A DNA stretch of 64,000 nucleotides from Nitrospira sp. (GCA_018242725.1 JAFEBI010000021.1:114312-178311); one strand, 5' to 3'. Shown: positions 33,237 through 42,484, counted from the first letter of the stretch. Numbers and translations are program-made. Notes: generated from the sequence alone by a model not told the origin.

Positions 33237-33950
33237 ATGCGCGAAGTCGTACTTGGGGGATTGAAGGCTCGACTCACCGGCGGTTCAGACGGAAAAGGCG
33301 GGGGCGATGGTCCGGTCGTCATCCTGCTCCATGGCTTTGGCGCACGGGGCGATGACTTGGTCCCGCTTGCAGATGTGATCGACGTTCCCCGTGGGACCCG
33401 TTGGCTCTTTCCCGAAGCTCCTCTCTCTCTCAATATGGGGTTCGGTGATTCGCGGGCATGGTGGATTATTGACTTTGCACGTATTCAGGAGGATCGGGCC
33501 GCAGGCCGCATTCGAGATCTATCGGTGGAGGTTCCGCAGGGTCTGGCCTTAGCACGTGACCGCGTACTGGCATTTTTGAAAGAGCTTCCACGGCAGCTTC
33601 CAATTGAGTACAAAAAAACGGTCATCGGTGGGTTTTCACAGGGTGCGATGTTGACGTGCGATGCCGTCTTGCACACCGATTATCCCTTTGCCGGATTGGT
33701 GCAGTTGTCCGGCAATCTGGTGGCGCAGACGGTCTGGAATTCATTGATGCCGAAACGCAAAGGTCTACCGGTCTTTCAAAGCCATGGCATCCAAGATGAC
33801 ATCCTTCCACACATCGGAGCGGAACGCCTCCGAGACGAGCTGCAGCGAGCCGGTCTTGTCCTGGAATGGCACAGTTTTCGAGGAGGGCATGAGATTCCGG
33901 AAGCCGTATTGCGGCGACTAGGCTCATTCATTACGAACCGGCTGAGATAA
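33237..33950 (+). CDS. phospholipase/carboxylesterase-type alpha/beta hydrolase
   Basis: This 237-residue serine hydrolase belongs to the phospholipase/carboxylesterase (Abhydrolase_2) group. Visible elements are the oxyanion segment VVILLHGFGARGDD, the nucleophile elbow GGFSQGAML (Ser), the acid-bearing HGIQDDILP (Asp) and the terminal GGHEIP (His), so the triad is complete. No signal peptide is seen, which suggests a cytoplasmic enzyme. AGGGGA lies just ahead of the ATG, and only 8 bases separate it from the upstream membrane-protein gene, so they are probably one transcript. Natural substrate unknown; family members cleave acyl esters or lysophospholipids. Confidence 0.85.
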   Translation: MREVVLGGLKARLTGGSDGKGGGDGPVVILLHGFGARGDDLVPLADVIDVPRGTRWLFPEAPLSLNMGFGDSRAWWIIDFARIQEDRAAGRIRDLSVEVPQGLALARDRVLAFLKELPRQLPIEYKKTVIGGFSQGAMLTCDAVLHTDYPFAGLVQLSGNLVAQTVWNSLMPKRKGLPVFQSHGIQDDILPHIGAERLRDELQRAGLVLEWHSFRGGHEIPEAVLRRLGSFITNRLR

Positions 33951-33954
33951 GACT

Positions 33955-34701
33955 ATGACATCGTTTGAACTCATTGGGACCGATGGCAAAGGGATCAAAG
34001 GTGATCGAATTGATGGAACAGCTCGACAGATTCTCTTCATCACCGGATTCCTCTCGAAGCGGTGGGGGAACAAGAGTAAAGCGCTGGCGCAATGGTGCGA
34101 GGAGAAAGGATGGGGATTCTGCTGTTACGACGTGCGCGGCTTCGGCGACTCCGAAGGACAGTTCACTGATTACACGCTCTCCGATTGGATTGCTGATGCG
34201 CGCACGGTCTTGGATTTCATCAAGACCGGTCCGCCGATCACCATCGTTGGGAATTCGCTCGGGAGTTGGATCGCCTGGCTCGTGGCGCAACAATTCCCGA
34301 TTGTGGAAGAGCTCATCTTGATCGCCCCGGCATTTAACATGATGGGTGAGCGCGCCAAGACCATCTCAAGAGAACGGCTGCATGACTGGCACACTGCCGG
34401 ATGGATGCCGTGGGATGAAGACCCGCTGCATCGAGACTGGCCGGTGTCCTGGAAGTGGGTCGAAGAAAGCGAGCAGTATTGGACGAAGACGTTTGATATC
34501 GTTCGTCATGTGAAAGCGACGATTCTGCATGGTCAGGACGATCGAGTTATTGCTCCGGACGGCAGTCGACAGTTCGTTAACGAACTCATGCGCCGACATC
34601 CTGGTTTTCCACTCGACCTGAACCTCATTCCAGGTGATCATCGGCTTAGCAGCTCAGAACATCTTGAGCTGTTTCGGCGGTTGGTGATGAAGCTGAAGTG
34701 A
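33955..34701 (+). CDS. alpha/beta hydrolase
   Basis: This 248-residue hydrolase carries ILFITGFLSKRWGNK ahead of the DVRGFGDSEG turn. The nucleophile elbow is GNSLGSWIA (Ser), the acid region HGQDDRVI (Asp) and the His region GDHRLSS, so the catalytic triad is intact. It starts four bases after the preceding hydrolase gene ends, making a three-gene unit with the 1073-residue membrane protein. It lacks a signal peptide. It resembles the short-chain acyl hydrolase/peptidase-like group (compare YqiA/BioH-type enzymes), but the substrate cannot be inferred. Confidence 0.82.
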   Translation: MTSFELIGTDGKGIKGDRIDGTARQILFITGFLSKRWGNKSKALAQWCEEKGWGFCCYDVRGFGDSEGQFTDYTLSDWIADARTVLDFIKTGPPITIVGNSLGSWIAWLVAQQFPIVEELILIAPAFNMMGERAKTISRERLHDWHTAGWMPWDEDPLHRDWPVSWKWVEESEQYWTKTFDIVRHVKATILHGQDDRVIAPDGSRQFVNELMRRHPGFPLDLNLIPGDHRLSSSEHLELFRRLVMKLK

Positions 34702-34951
34702 CGTGGTTCTCTAGCCATCCGGAGTTGGGTAATCGGACCCTGCAGAAGGTTGGCCACATCGGCTGTATTCTTGCCGGTGCACTCATGCGTCTTGAACCTT
34801 GATTCATGACCGAGCGGCAACTCCTTGCAGCACCGTCGGTTTCTCTTGGGAATGAACAGGTGTAGTATCGGGTTCGGTATACGAATAGGTCTGTGCTTGG
34901 GAATGGGATCTTGCGGGAGATACGTAAGTGGACTAGAATCCATTTCTGGCT

Positions 34952-37687
34952 ATGACACCAAAAGCGACGAAGAAGAAGCGTTGGGTCAGGGCGCGCCCGC
35001 GCGCACCGGTATACCAGACCGGCGATCGACAGGGAAACACGGTCGAACCGGCAAGAGACGAGTTTTTCGCCGAAGCCTTCCGCCTCAGCCCCCACCCAAT
35101 CGGTATTACGGAACTTGAAACCGGGCTTTGCCTGGAGATCAACGACGCGGGCCTCAACACATTCGGCTTTCGTCGTGAGGAAGTCATCGGTCGAACCACT
35201 TTGATGTTGGGGATTTGGCCGGATGGGCAAGATCGGGCCAAACTGGTCGATCATCTTCGTTCCCAAGGAACCGTCACAAATCTCGAAGTGTCGATGCGGA
35301 CCAGGCAGGGTGCACTGCGACAGTTCCTGATCTCCGCAACCTTGATGACGCTCAGAGGGAAATCCTGCCTACTGACGATCGGCAACGACATTACCGATCG
35401 TAAAAAAGCTGAAGAGGCATTGCATAGGACTTCTGAGGAGTTAGAACAGCGTGTTCGAGAACGAACGGCGGACCTCAAACGAACCAATGCGGCGATGCGG
35501 GAGAGTGATGAGCGATTTCGCTTGTTCATCGAGCATGCGCCGGCTGCCATTGCAATGTTTGATCGAGACATGCGGTATCTGGCGGCCAGCCGACGATGGA
35601 TTGAAGACTACCGTTTGACGGATACGATTCTCGGTCGATCGCACTATGAGGTCTTCCCGGACTGTCCCTCGCGGTGGAGGGATGTCTATCGGCGAAGCCT
35701 GACGGGGGAGGTGTTAAGCGCTGATGAAGACCAGTTCTCTCGGAGCGATGGCTCCAGTCAATGGATCACATGGGATGTTCGCCCTTGGTATAACAGTGAT
35801 CAGGTGGGTGGGATTATCATTGCAACGGAAGATGTGACGGCTCGGGTCAAAGCCAAGAAAGCGCTCCATGAACGAGAGGAACGGTCTGATCAGGTCGTTC
35901 GATTAGCCAACTTTGGGATCCTCGATCAGGATCATCGCACGGGGAATGTCTATTGGTCTCCGGTCATGCGGGCAATCTACGGGGTCGGGTCTGATGTCCC
36001 TGCTTCGTTTGATGGGTTTATTCGACTGATTCATCCGGAAGACCGTGCCATGGTGGGTGCGGCGATCGCGCGGGCTTCTGACCCGGTGGGCGATGATCTC
36101 TGTTCGATCGAACACCGCCTCATTTTGCCGAACGGCCAGGTGCGATGGATCAGTTTTCGAGCCTGGACCCTATTTGACCTGGACGGTCTGGAGCGCCGTC
36201 CGGCTCGGACATTAGGCGCGATGATCGACATTACGAAACGCAAACAGGCCGAGGAGGCACTGAAACTCAGCGAGCGCCGGTTCGCTTCCTTTATGGATCA
36301 CTTGCATGGGTTTGCGTGGATCAAAGATGACCAGGGTCGATATCTGTATGTGAATCGACTCTTCCAAGAATCCCTGCTGGAGGGGAGAGACTGGAAAGAA
36401 AAGACTGATCAGGAGTTGTGGCCTGTCCATGTGGCCGAACCGTATGAGCTCAACGATCGGACGGTACGGGAGACCGGAGTTCCGCTGCACACCGTCGAGG
36501 CCTTCATCCAACAGGGAGAGATTCGACACGCCCTTGTCAGTAAGTTTCCCATCGTTGATCAACAAGAAGAGCCGGCCTTGTTCGGGGGGGTGGCCGTCGA
36601 CATCACCGAGCGTCAGCATACGGAAGAGCTGCTCAAACAGCAGGCCGACATGTTGAACCACTCCAGCGATGCGATCTTGGCGTGGAAGATCGGCGGTGGG
36701 ATCGTGTACTGGAATCGTGGGGCGGAAGAGCTCTACGGTTGGCGGTCGCATGAGGTGATCGGACGCGGGAGCCATGAGTTGCTCAACACGAATCCATTGC
36801 CGACGGTCACAGATATGGAAGCCTGCCTGATCCGAGAAGGTCGGTGGTCCGGTGAGCTGTCTCATGTCACCAAGGACGGGCGACAGGTGATTGTGGAGAG
36901 CCGACTGGTGCACGTCACCTACGGCGGAACAGACTACGCCTTGGAGTCTAATCGTGATATTACGGAACGCAAGAGTGCGGATGAGACGCTGCATCGTAAC
37001 CAGTTGGATCTGCATCAGCAACAAGTGCAATTGGAGGAGCTGACCTCCAAGCTCTTGAACGCGCAAGAACGTGAGCGTCGACGTATCGCGCGGGACCTGC
37101 ACGACGATGTGAGCCAACGCTTGGCCGCCTTGGTATTGGAAGTGGCCTCGTTGGAGCAACATCCGGCCTCTCTGTTAGGTGAGTGTGGCCAAGCGCTTGC
37201 ACCGATCCGAGAGCAGCTGGAACAGTTGTCCGATGATGTGCACACACTCGCATATCGGCTGCATCCCTCGCTCCTCGAGCATGCCGGGCTTTGTCCCGCG
37301 GTTGAGGATCATGTTCAACAGGTGTCCCGTCGCACAGGTTTACCCATTTCTCTCAAGATCGCCGGGGTGCCGACTGCGATTTCGCTCGATCATGCGACCT
37401 GTCTCTTCCGCGTCATGCAGGAAAGTGTGCAAAATGTGGTCAAGCATGCCCAAGCGACGGTTGTGACGGTCCAGCTCCGAGGATCATCGAAAGGAGTTGG
37501 GCTGTCTGTCACAGATAACGGTAAGGGGTTGGATCTCCGTGATCACCAAGCTCTTCAACGGGGGTTGGGGTTGAGCAGTATGGAGGAACGGTTACGACAA
37601 CTGTATGGGTATTTTCAGATTCGGTCTCAACCGGACGGAGGGACCAAGGTGTGTGCCTGGGTGCCCTGTGAGGTGGCAACCCCATGA
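34952..37687 (+). CDS. five-PAS sensor histidine kinase (HisKA_3 type)
   Basis: This 911-residue soluble kinase has five successive PAS/PAC units (about 40-150, 185-305, 315-430, 435-555 and 560-675), each closing with an ITDRKKAEEAL-type PAC helix. A HisKA_3 dimerisation domain follows with the phospho-acceptor in RRRIARDLHDDVSQRLAAL, then a HATPase with VMQESVQNVVKHAQ, VTDNGKGLD and GLGLSSMEERLRQL. This is the NarX/DegS-like kinase class. No membrane helix is present. Its stop overlaps the response-regulator start at 37684 (ATGA). The multiple PAS domains imply several cytoplasmic inputs such as redox or ligand; none can be named. Confidence 0.92.
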   Translation: MTPKATKKKRWVRARPRAPVYQTGDRQGNTVEPARDEFFAEAFRLSPHPIGITELETGLCLEINDAGLNTFGFRREEVIGRTTLMLGIWPDGQDRAKLVDHLRSQGTVTNLEVSMRTRQGALRQFLISATLMTLRGKSCLLTIGNDITDRKKAEEALHRTSEELEQRVRERTADLKRTNAAMRESDERFRLFIEHAPAAIAMFDRDMRYLAASRRWIEDYRLTDTILGRSHYEVFPDCPSRWRDVYRRSLTGEVLSADEDQFSRSDGSSQWITWDVRPWYNSDQVGGIIIATEDVTARVKAKKALHEREERSDQVVRLANFGILDQDHRTGNVYWSPVMRAIYGVGSDVPASFDGFIRLIHPEDRAMVGAAIARASDPVGDDLCSIEHRLILPNGQVRWISFRAWTLFDLDGLERRPARTLGAMIDITKRKQAEEALKLSERRFASFMDHLHGFAWIKDDQGRYLYVNRLFQESLLEGRDWKEKTDQELWPVHVAEPYELNDRTVRETGVPLHTVEAFIQQGEIRHALVSKFPIVDQQEEPALFGGVAVDITERQHTEELLKQQADMLNHSSDAILAWKIGGGIVYWNRGAEELYGWRSHEVIGRGSHELLNTNPLPTVTDMEACLIREGRWSGELSHVTKDGRQVIVESRLVHVTYGGTDYALESNRDITERKSADETLHRNQLDLHQQQVQLEELTSKLLNAQERERRRIARDLHDDVSQRLAALVLEVASLEQHPASLLGECGQALAPIREQLEQLSDDVHTLAYRLHPSLLEHAGLCPAVEDHVQQVSRRTGLPISLKIAGVPTAISLDHATCLFRVMQESVQNVVKHAQATVVTVQLRGSSKGVGLSVTDNGKGLDLRDHQALQRGLGLSSMEERLRQLYGYFQIRSQPDGGTKVCAWVPCEVATP

Positions 37688-38337
37688 AACGGCCACGTAT
37701 CTTGATGGCAGATGACCATGCGATTGTTCTGGCTGGGCTTCGGAAATTGGTCGAAGCTGAGGGTGAGGTGGTGGGGATGGTGGAAGATGGGCGCTCGCTG
37801 GTCGAAGCTGCTCAGGAGCTGCGACCTGATATTGTGTTGCTTGATATCTCGATGCCGCTCCTGAACGGCTTGGATGCGGCTCGTCAGTTGACCAAACTGG
37901 TGCCGGAGAGCAAGTTGATCTTCCTCACTATGCACGCAACTCCTACGTATGCCACGGAAGCCTTTAAAGCGGGCGCCGCAGGGTATCTCATCAAGCGGTC
38001 TGCAGCCGTGGAACTCAAGCAAGCCATCCAGGCCGTCATGCGAGGCCAGCATTATATGACCCCGCTCATTACCAAGGACGTGTTGGCTGCCACGCTTCAG
38101 TCGGTGGATAGTCCATCAACCAAGCCTTTAGTCAGCGCGCTGACTCAGCGGCAACGCGAGGTCTTGCAGCTTGTTGCTGAGGGGAAGGGGACCAAGACGA
38201 TCGCCTCCATCCTGAATATCTCAGTGAAGACCGTGGAGTTTCACAAATTCAGGATGATGGGCGAACTCAATCTGCATTCCACTGCCGAACTCATCAAGTA
38301 TGCGATAGCCGAAGGCCTCGTCAGCGTCTCCTCCTAG
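37684..38337 (+). CDS. NarL/FixJ-family response regulator
   Basis: This 217-residue regulator has a receiver domain with acidic pocket MADDHA and phospho-acceptor Asp in DIVLLDISMPL, conserved Thr in LIFLTMHA and Lys in YLIKRSA. A LuxR-type helix-turn-helix at the C-terminus (LTQRQREVLQLVAEGKGTK, then KTIASILNISVKTVEFHK) binds DNA. It overlaps the kinase gene by four bases and is its certain partner. Target genes are not evident; no neighbouring operator could be assigned. Confidence 0.94.
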   Translation: MKRPRILMADDHAIVLAGLRKLVEAEGEVVGMVEDGRSLVEAAQELRPDIVLLDISMPLLNGLDAARQLTKLVPESKLIFLTMHATPTYATEAFKAGAAGYLIKRSAAVELKQAIQAVMRGQHYMTPLITKDVLAATLQSVDSPSTKPLVSALTQRQREVLQLVAEGKGTKTIASILNISVKTVEFHKFRMMGELNLHSTAELIKYAIAEGLVSVSS

Positions 38338-38807
38338 CCCAACGCTCCCACAGCTGTGTCGTATTCACCCTCCGCTATTTGACCGGTCTGCAGTCGATTT
38401 CTCAAAGGACATCCCATTTCTAAGGTTTGCCCGGGCGGTGTGAGGATGTTGTTCTGTTAAGTAGGTGAAGGGATGAGCCCCTGAACGACCCAAGCGCTAT
38501 ACAGACGGACATTGCCTCTTCTCAGTGCGGAATCTTGGTTCCGCTATATCCAGATCAACACGGAGTTCTTAAAGATTACGCAGGGATACTGCGCATTCCA
38601 AATCACTCCCAAGCCATCTAGTAAGATCTTCCGATGCTACTAGTGACTTTCCTAGTTCACAGTTCCGCCAAAGGCCAAGTATATATTCTCGTGCGACACT
38701 GCGTAGGAGGTCTGCAACAATTGCTACGCGGAGTCGCGCCGACCGAGGGGTTATTGGAGGTACGTAAAGAATCTAGTGTGTCCACTTCTGTTTGTTTAGG
38801 AGGCGCC
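38338..38807. other. intergenic region
   Basis: 470 bases with no convincing gene. An open frame enters it from 38634 as an N-terminal extension of the 38808 gene, but that part has no ribosome site and looks non-coding. No hairpin with a T-run was seen. Confidence 0.35.
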
Positions 38808-39071
38808 ATGCTGGTAGCAGCGATCATAGATCGAGTGCATCTTGCCTTGGAGGAGTATGGTAAGGACTGCTCGATGGAGGAGGTGGTGGGGCTCTGCCCG
38901 GACCTTACATGGAATCAAGTTTATTTGGCAATCGACTACCTGAACAAGACCGGTATGGTCCGTGTCGCATTGGATCCGGATCGGACGTATACGATCCAAG
39001 TTTATCCGGCGTTCAGTGAAGCAGCGCAATCTGCATCCCAGCAGAGTCCGGTGCGAAAGGCTTCGTTGTAA
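38808..39071 (+). CDS. small winged-helix-like protein of unknown function
   Basis: This 87-residue protein begins MLVAAIIDRVHLALEEYG and has helix-helix-helix-strand character: a second helix SMEEVVGLCPDL, a third TWNQVYLAIDYLNKTG, then a strand pair MVRVALDPDRTYTIQVYP. This is the order of a winged-helix DNA-binding fold, where the third helix would be the recognition helix. TTTAGGAGG lies six bases before the ATG at 38808, deciding the start. The last 15 residues are a polar tail. It stands alone. A small regulator is plausible from the predicted fold, but no family was recognised. Confidence 0.65.
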   Translation: MLVAAIIDRVHLALEEYGKDCSMEEVVGLCPDLTWNQVYLAIDYLNKTGMVRVALDPDRTYTIQVYPAFSEAAQSASQQSPVRKASL

Positions 39072-39640
39072 GCAAACAAGCTCGTAATCCTTCCTCTCCG
39101 AATTCTTCCGGGCAGCATAGGCTCAGAAATTCAGCTTGAGCACGTTGGGGATCCACAAAAAGGGCCATGGCTCTCACACCATCGGGCGTCACTGCAGCCA
39201 TAGATGAAATGGTCTTGAGCCGCCTGAGAACTGAGTGAATACGAAAACTCAAAAAAAAGGAAGATGAAGTATCAACATGGCTGACCAAGGCCTTCTTTCA
39301 GAGAGGAAAAGGCGTGCTTCTTGCGCAACATCTCAGAATGTTATGTGTTTCCATATGCTTACAAATTAACCCGCCTGTGGGTATTCACGATGAGTCTTCT
39401 CTACAGAAGATCATAATATTGACTGCTGGCTACTTGACACTGGATTATGAGCGGAATAAATATAGGCCCGACATTGGTTCCCGAAGGTGCGGTGGGCCGA
39501 GTTGTTGTTTGACGTCAAACCCTGTTGATGTCGCCTGCAGCTTAGTTCAGGGGGAAGATGTCCATCGGTCTCCTTCCTTAGGGAGTATGCTGTTCTCTAC
39601 TGAGTTCGTTGCGTGATGGGTCCGAACGAAAGGAGTAGTT
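39072..39640. other. intergenic region with one doubtful minus-strand frame
   Basis: 569 bases. A minus-strand frame (39288-39013) has protein-like stretches such as MALFVDPQRAQAEFLSL, but it overlaps the end of the 38808 gene antisense and has no ribosome site. The promoter of the micro-ORF at 39641 should lie at the right end. Confidence 0.35.
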
Positions 39641-39721
39641 ATGGATACTCTCATCATGTTCATCATCGTGATGCTCGTCCTGTTTGTCGGTGGTCTGTTT
39701 GTGTGGAAGAAAGGCCAGTAG
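39641..39721 (+). CDS. 26-residue single-helix membrane microprotein
   Basis: The frame encodes 26 residues: a two-residue polar start, one hydrophobic helix (LIMFIIVMLVLFVGGLFVW) and the basic tail KKGQ. AAAGGAG stands six bases before the ATG, an ideal ribosome site, so translation is likely despite the length. The tail-in topology resembles small accessory subunits of membrane complexes (for example CydX-like proteins), but no sequence similarity was recognised and no oxidase genes adjoin it. Too short for most gene callers. Confidence 0.6.
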   Translation: MDTLIMFIIVMLVLFVGGLFVWKKGQ

Positions 39722-40052
39722 GCGTACCCTGTGCTTCTTTCCGTATAGGCCGTTGCAACAGAGTGAAGGTGGCCCATCTCGGCTGAAGGTCATCACGTGG
39801 CCGGGATGGGGGCCTGATCTCTATGTGCGTAGTTCGTCGATAGAATTTTGAGCTATCTCGTTGAGGCTAGCCCCGCAATTCTTTTTCTTGCCTGCATTGT
39901 CGAGTCACCTCGTGAAATCCACAGCAGGGTAGCCTTCAACAGGCGCTCTCCCTTCCTTGTCCTGCATAAATGGAGGCGATGGCGGGCTAGAAAAAGCCGC
40001 TCATTGGGATCGTCAGAATCGCAAGGTACTTAGAAGCCACCGGTACCAAAAA
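39722..40052. other. intergenic region
   Basis: 331 bases between the microprotein and the 3' end of mlaA. No gene or clear terminator was recognised. Confidence 0.35.
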
Positions 40053-40976
40053 TTATTCACGGATGGCTTTTGCTCGTTTCTGCAGGTAAGCATTTCTGAC
40101 TGCGGCGTAGAGATCCAGGGTCGATTCTTCAACACCTTGAAACTTCTCTAAATTCAGAGAACGGTCGTTGACGATCTCCGTCGCACGCGCAGCAATCGAG
40201 ATGGCATATGTGAGTGCTTGTTCATCCACATCAACCACCGTCGGAATGGCCTTGATATTATGCATGGCGGGTATGATGAGCCAGTAAATCGGATTGAGCG
40301 CGATATCCCCACCATACCCGATCAGATCTCGAACCGTATAGGGGCCCAGCAGCGGCACCATCAGATAGGGGCCAGGCTTGACCCCATAAAATCCGAGCGT
40401 CTGCCCGGTATCTTCTTCTGGTGTGGTGAGATTGAACCGTTGGGCCACATCAAAAAATCCACCAATCCCAACGGTGGTATTGATAAGGAACCGTCCCGCC
40501 TCAATCCCTGCGCCCTTGAATTTCCCCTGAAACAGGTTGTTCAGCAATCGCGGGGTCACACGGCTATTGTAGAACACATTCCCGATACCGACTTGCACAA
40601 CATTCGGCACAACAGCGTTGTAGCCTTTGGCGACAGGCTTGAGGATCCACCGATCGAGCTGCCGGTTGAATTCGAAGAATTTCGTATTGAGCGGCTCCCA
40701 GGGGTCATATTCTTCCATTCCTTCCACATCTGACTTGGCGAAAGGATCGAATGGCTCATCCGGGGATGAATCGCTGACGGTCCCAGGGGGGGGAGCTTGG
40801 GAAGAGGCGTCAGCAAACAGAATGGATGGGGCTTTCTGTTCGGGAGTGGAGATCAAGGGTGTAGTTGATCCTTTGGCTACCACACAACCAGAAGCCAGCA
40901 TGAAAATAATAGCAAGGACACATTCCTCTATAGGCAGTAACGGCCGGAGCGGCCTGTACGTCATGATCGTTCTCAT
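40053..40976 (-). CDS. mlaA: MlaA/VacJ-family outer-membrane lipoprotein
   Basis: This 307-residue lipoprotein has an N-terminal signal with lipobox LASGC. The MlaA domain follows: DPWEPLNTKFFEFNRQLDRW, then RVTPRLLNNLFQGKFKGAG, ERF-like AGRFLINTTVGIGGFFD and a GPYLMVPLLGPYTVRDLIG signature. MlaA sits in the outer membrane and removes mislocalised phospholipids from the outer leaflet, handing them to MlaC. ATG 40976 is chosen because it gives an immediate lipoprotein signal, with GAGGAGG 12 bases upstream. The frame stays open upstream to a GTG at 41261 across a hydrophobic, protein-like stretch. No mlaBCDEF genes adjoin. Confidence 0.88.
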   Translation of the reverse strand: MRTIMTYRPLRPLLPIEECVLAIIFMLASGCVVAKGSTTPLISTPEQKAPSILFADASSQAPPPGTVSDSSPDEPFDPFAKSDVEGMEEYDPWEPLNTKFFEFNRQLDRWILKPVAKGYNAVVPNVVQVGIGNVFYNSRVTPRLLNNLFQGKFKGAGIEAGRFLINTTVGIGGFFDVAQRFNLTTPEEDTGQTLGFYGVKPGPYLMVPLLGPYTVRDLIGYGGDIALNPIYWLIIPAMHNIKAIPTVVDVDEQALTYAISIAARATEIVNDRSLNLEKFQGVEESTLDLYAAVRNAYLQKRAKAIRE

Positions 40977-41243
40977 TCTTGGCGTGATCCTCCTCGGTCT
41001 GACTAACCCCCTACCGACAATCCGGTCCAGCACTGTACCAAAAGTCGGGTCGTCGGCCAACACCAATTTCTGTCTTCTTCTTTCCGCAACGATGCCGTGC
41101 AAGGCGCAAAAGTGATCGATATAATAATGAGCAAAGATGTTTGGTAGGATGTTGTAAATCAGGAGAGGTAGCCAGAGCGCAATCATGGGCTTGGTGGCCT
41201 CAAGCACAAGGAACAATTTTTCCAAAGGAGTAAGAGACGTCTG

Positions 41244-41411
41244 ATGCTCGTCTTGATTCACAAGGAATGTGGTGGTCTGGCGCTGGAAGAGTCCCCCATC
41301 GGAGAAGTCTGTGCAATTCCGGTGGATCGTTTCCCTTTTTCTTGCTTTACCTGCCTGGAAGAGATACTCGATGAATCCGAACTCCGGCTGTCCGAAGAGC
41401 TGGGAATCTAG
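41244..41411 (+). CDS. 55-residue Cys-containing small protein
   Basis: The frame encodes 55 residues with paired possible metal ligands: H6 and C9 in LIHKECGG, and C34 and C37 in FSCFTCLEEI, plus C23. The spacing resembles a minimal zinc ribbon with the first knuckle as H-x2-C. AAAGGAG lies 13 bases ahead of the ATG, rather far. Codon choice and composition, especially the acidic end ILDESELRLSEELGI, look like real protein. It is divergent from mlaA and overlaps, antisense, the doubtful upstream extension of mlaA. Function unknown. Confidence 0.55.
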   Translation: MLVLIHKECGGLALEESPIGEVCAIPVDRFPFSCFTCLEEILDESELRLSEELGI

Positions 41412-41488
41412 ACGACTCCAACTCTTAAGTACAGGTCACCGGCCCATCTTTCCTCTCATCGACTAACCGCCCTTAATTTCTTCAGCAA

Positions 41489-41525
41489 CGCGGACCACTC
41501 ATTTAAATCCCTTTCCGCGATTTTT
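41489..41525 (+). terminator. candidate factor-independent terminator
   Basis: CGCGGA (41489-41494) pairs with TCCGCG (41514-41519), followed by ATTTTT. The 19-base loop is long. It lies 78 bases after the small Cys-containing gene. Confidence 0.4.
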
Positions 41526-41599
41526 CTCTGAAGTGGAAATCTCCGATAGATCCAGGGTAAGGTGTCTCCCGGTTCATTACACGAAATAAGAGATCAGCC

Positions 41600-42406
41600 A
41601 TGTCCTTATCGCGACAGCACAATAGCGGGACGGATTCAAAAGGTCCTGAGGTTCCTGAACCATCCCATGCTGAGCGTGCCAAGACGCTCGTGTGCTTGCA
41701 ACAGACGGGTAGTCTCTCGACACTCTCGCGCAGGCAGCCAGGCTGGCCCTTTGGGTCGGTGATGCCCTATGGATTGGATGCCCAAGGGCAACCGGTCTTT
41801 CTGATCAGCGCGATGGCCATGCATACGCAAAACCTTTTGGGCGATCCACGTGCCAGCTTGCTGGTGACTCCGCCTGAGAGCAGGATCGATCCACTTGGGG
41901 CAGCCAGGGTGACGCTGATGGGTTCCGTGAGCAAGGTTCCGAAAGAGGAAAGTGCTGAGGTTCGTGCATGTTATCTGGAATGCCATCCCAATGCCTCGTA
42001 CTGGGTGGACTATCAGGATTTCGGTTTCTTCCGCATGGCCATTGCAGAGATTTACTTTGTCGGTGGGTTTGGGTCAATGGGCTGGGTGACACAGGCTGAC
42101 TATGTCGCGGCGGTTGTAGACCCGCTGGCGAATGACGCGGCGAGTCTGGTTCGTGAGCTCAATACGGAGCACACAGAGACGCTGGTGCTCCTGGCCCGTG
42201 TTTTCGGTAATCCAGACGCACAGCAGCCAAAGGTGACGGCAGTGGATCGATTGGGCTTTCATCTTCGATTCACCACATCAGACCGAATGCAGGGTGGCCG
42301 GGTGGCATTTGCCAGTCCCGTGGGCAACGCAGCGGAGGTTCGGGCTGGTCTTGCCGGCTTGGCCGCTCAGGCGAAGGCTGGAATGCACGTTCTACATTCG
42401 CTGTAG
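41600..42406 (+). CDS. HugZ/pyridoxamine-phosphate-oxidase-like protein
   Basis: This 268-residue protein has a split-barrel flavin-binding domain at residues 25-170, with PFGSVMPYGLDAQGQPVFLIS, HTQNLLGDPRASLLV and ARVTLMGSV, and the FRMAIAEIYFVGGFG closing segment. A C-terminal DUF2470-type domain (about 180-268) includes VTAVDRLGFHLRF. This arrangement matches HugZ-like proteins, some of which degrade haem; others have unknown substrates. It begins with about 25 polar residues and no signal peptide. It is followed by ettA after 78 bases. Haem oxygenase activity is possible but not shown by sequence. Confidence 0.82.
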   Translation: MSLSRQHNSGTDSKGPEVPEPSHAERAKTLVCLQQTGSLSTLSRRQPGWPFGSVMPYGLDAQGQPVFLISAMAMHTQNLLGDPRASLLVTPPESRIDPLGAARVTLMGSVSKVPKEESAEVRACYLECHPNASYWVDYQDFGFFRMAIAEIYFVGGFGSMGWVTQADYVAAVVDPLANDAASLVRELNTEHTETLVLLARVFGNPDAQQPKVTAVDRLGFHLRFTTSDRMQGGRVAFASPVGNAAEVRAGLAGLAAQAKAGMHVLHSL

Positions 42407-42484
42407 CCGGCTCTTGCGCCAGTGTATGGATAATGGTAGTTCCATTCGATTCAGCAGCACATTACTAGCTAAATAGGGGAATAC

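Noticed and set aside
39013..39288. Minus-strand frame of 91 codons
   Set aside because: Partly protein-like, but it overlaps the 38808 gene antisense and has neither ribosome site nor recognisable family.
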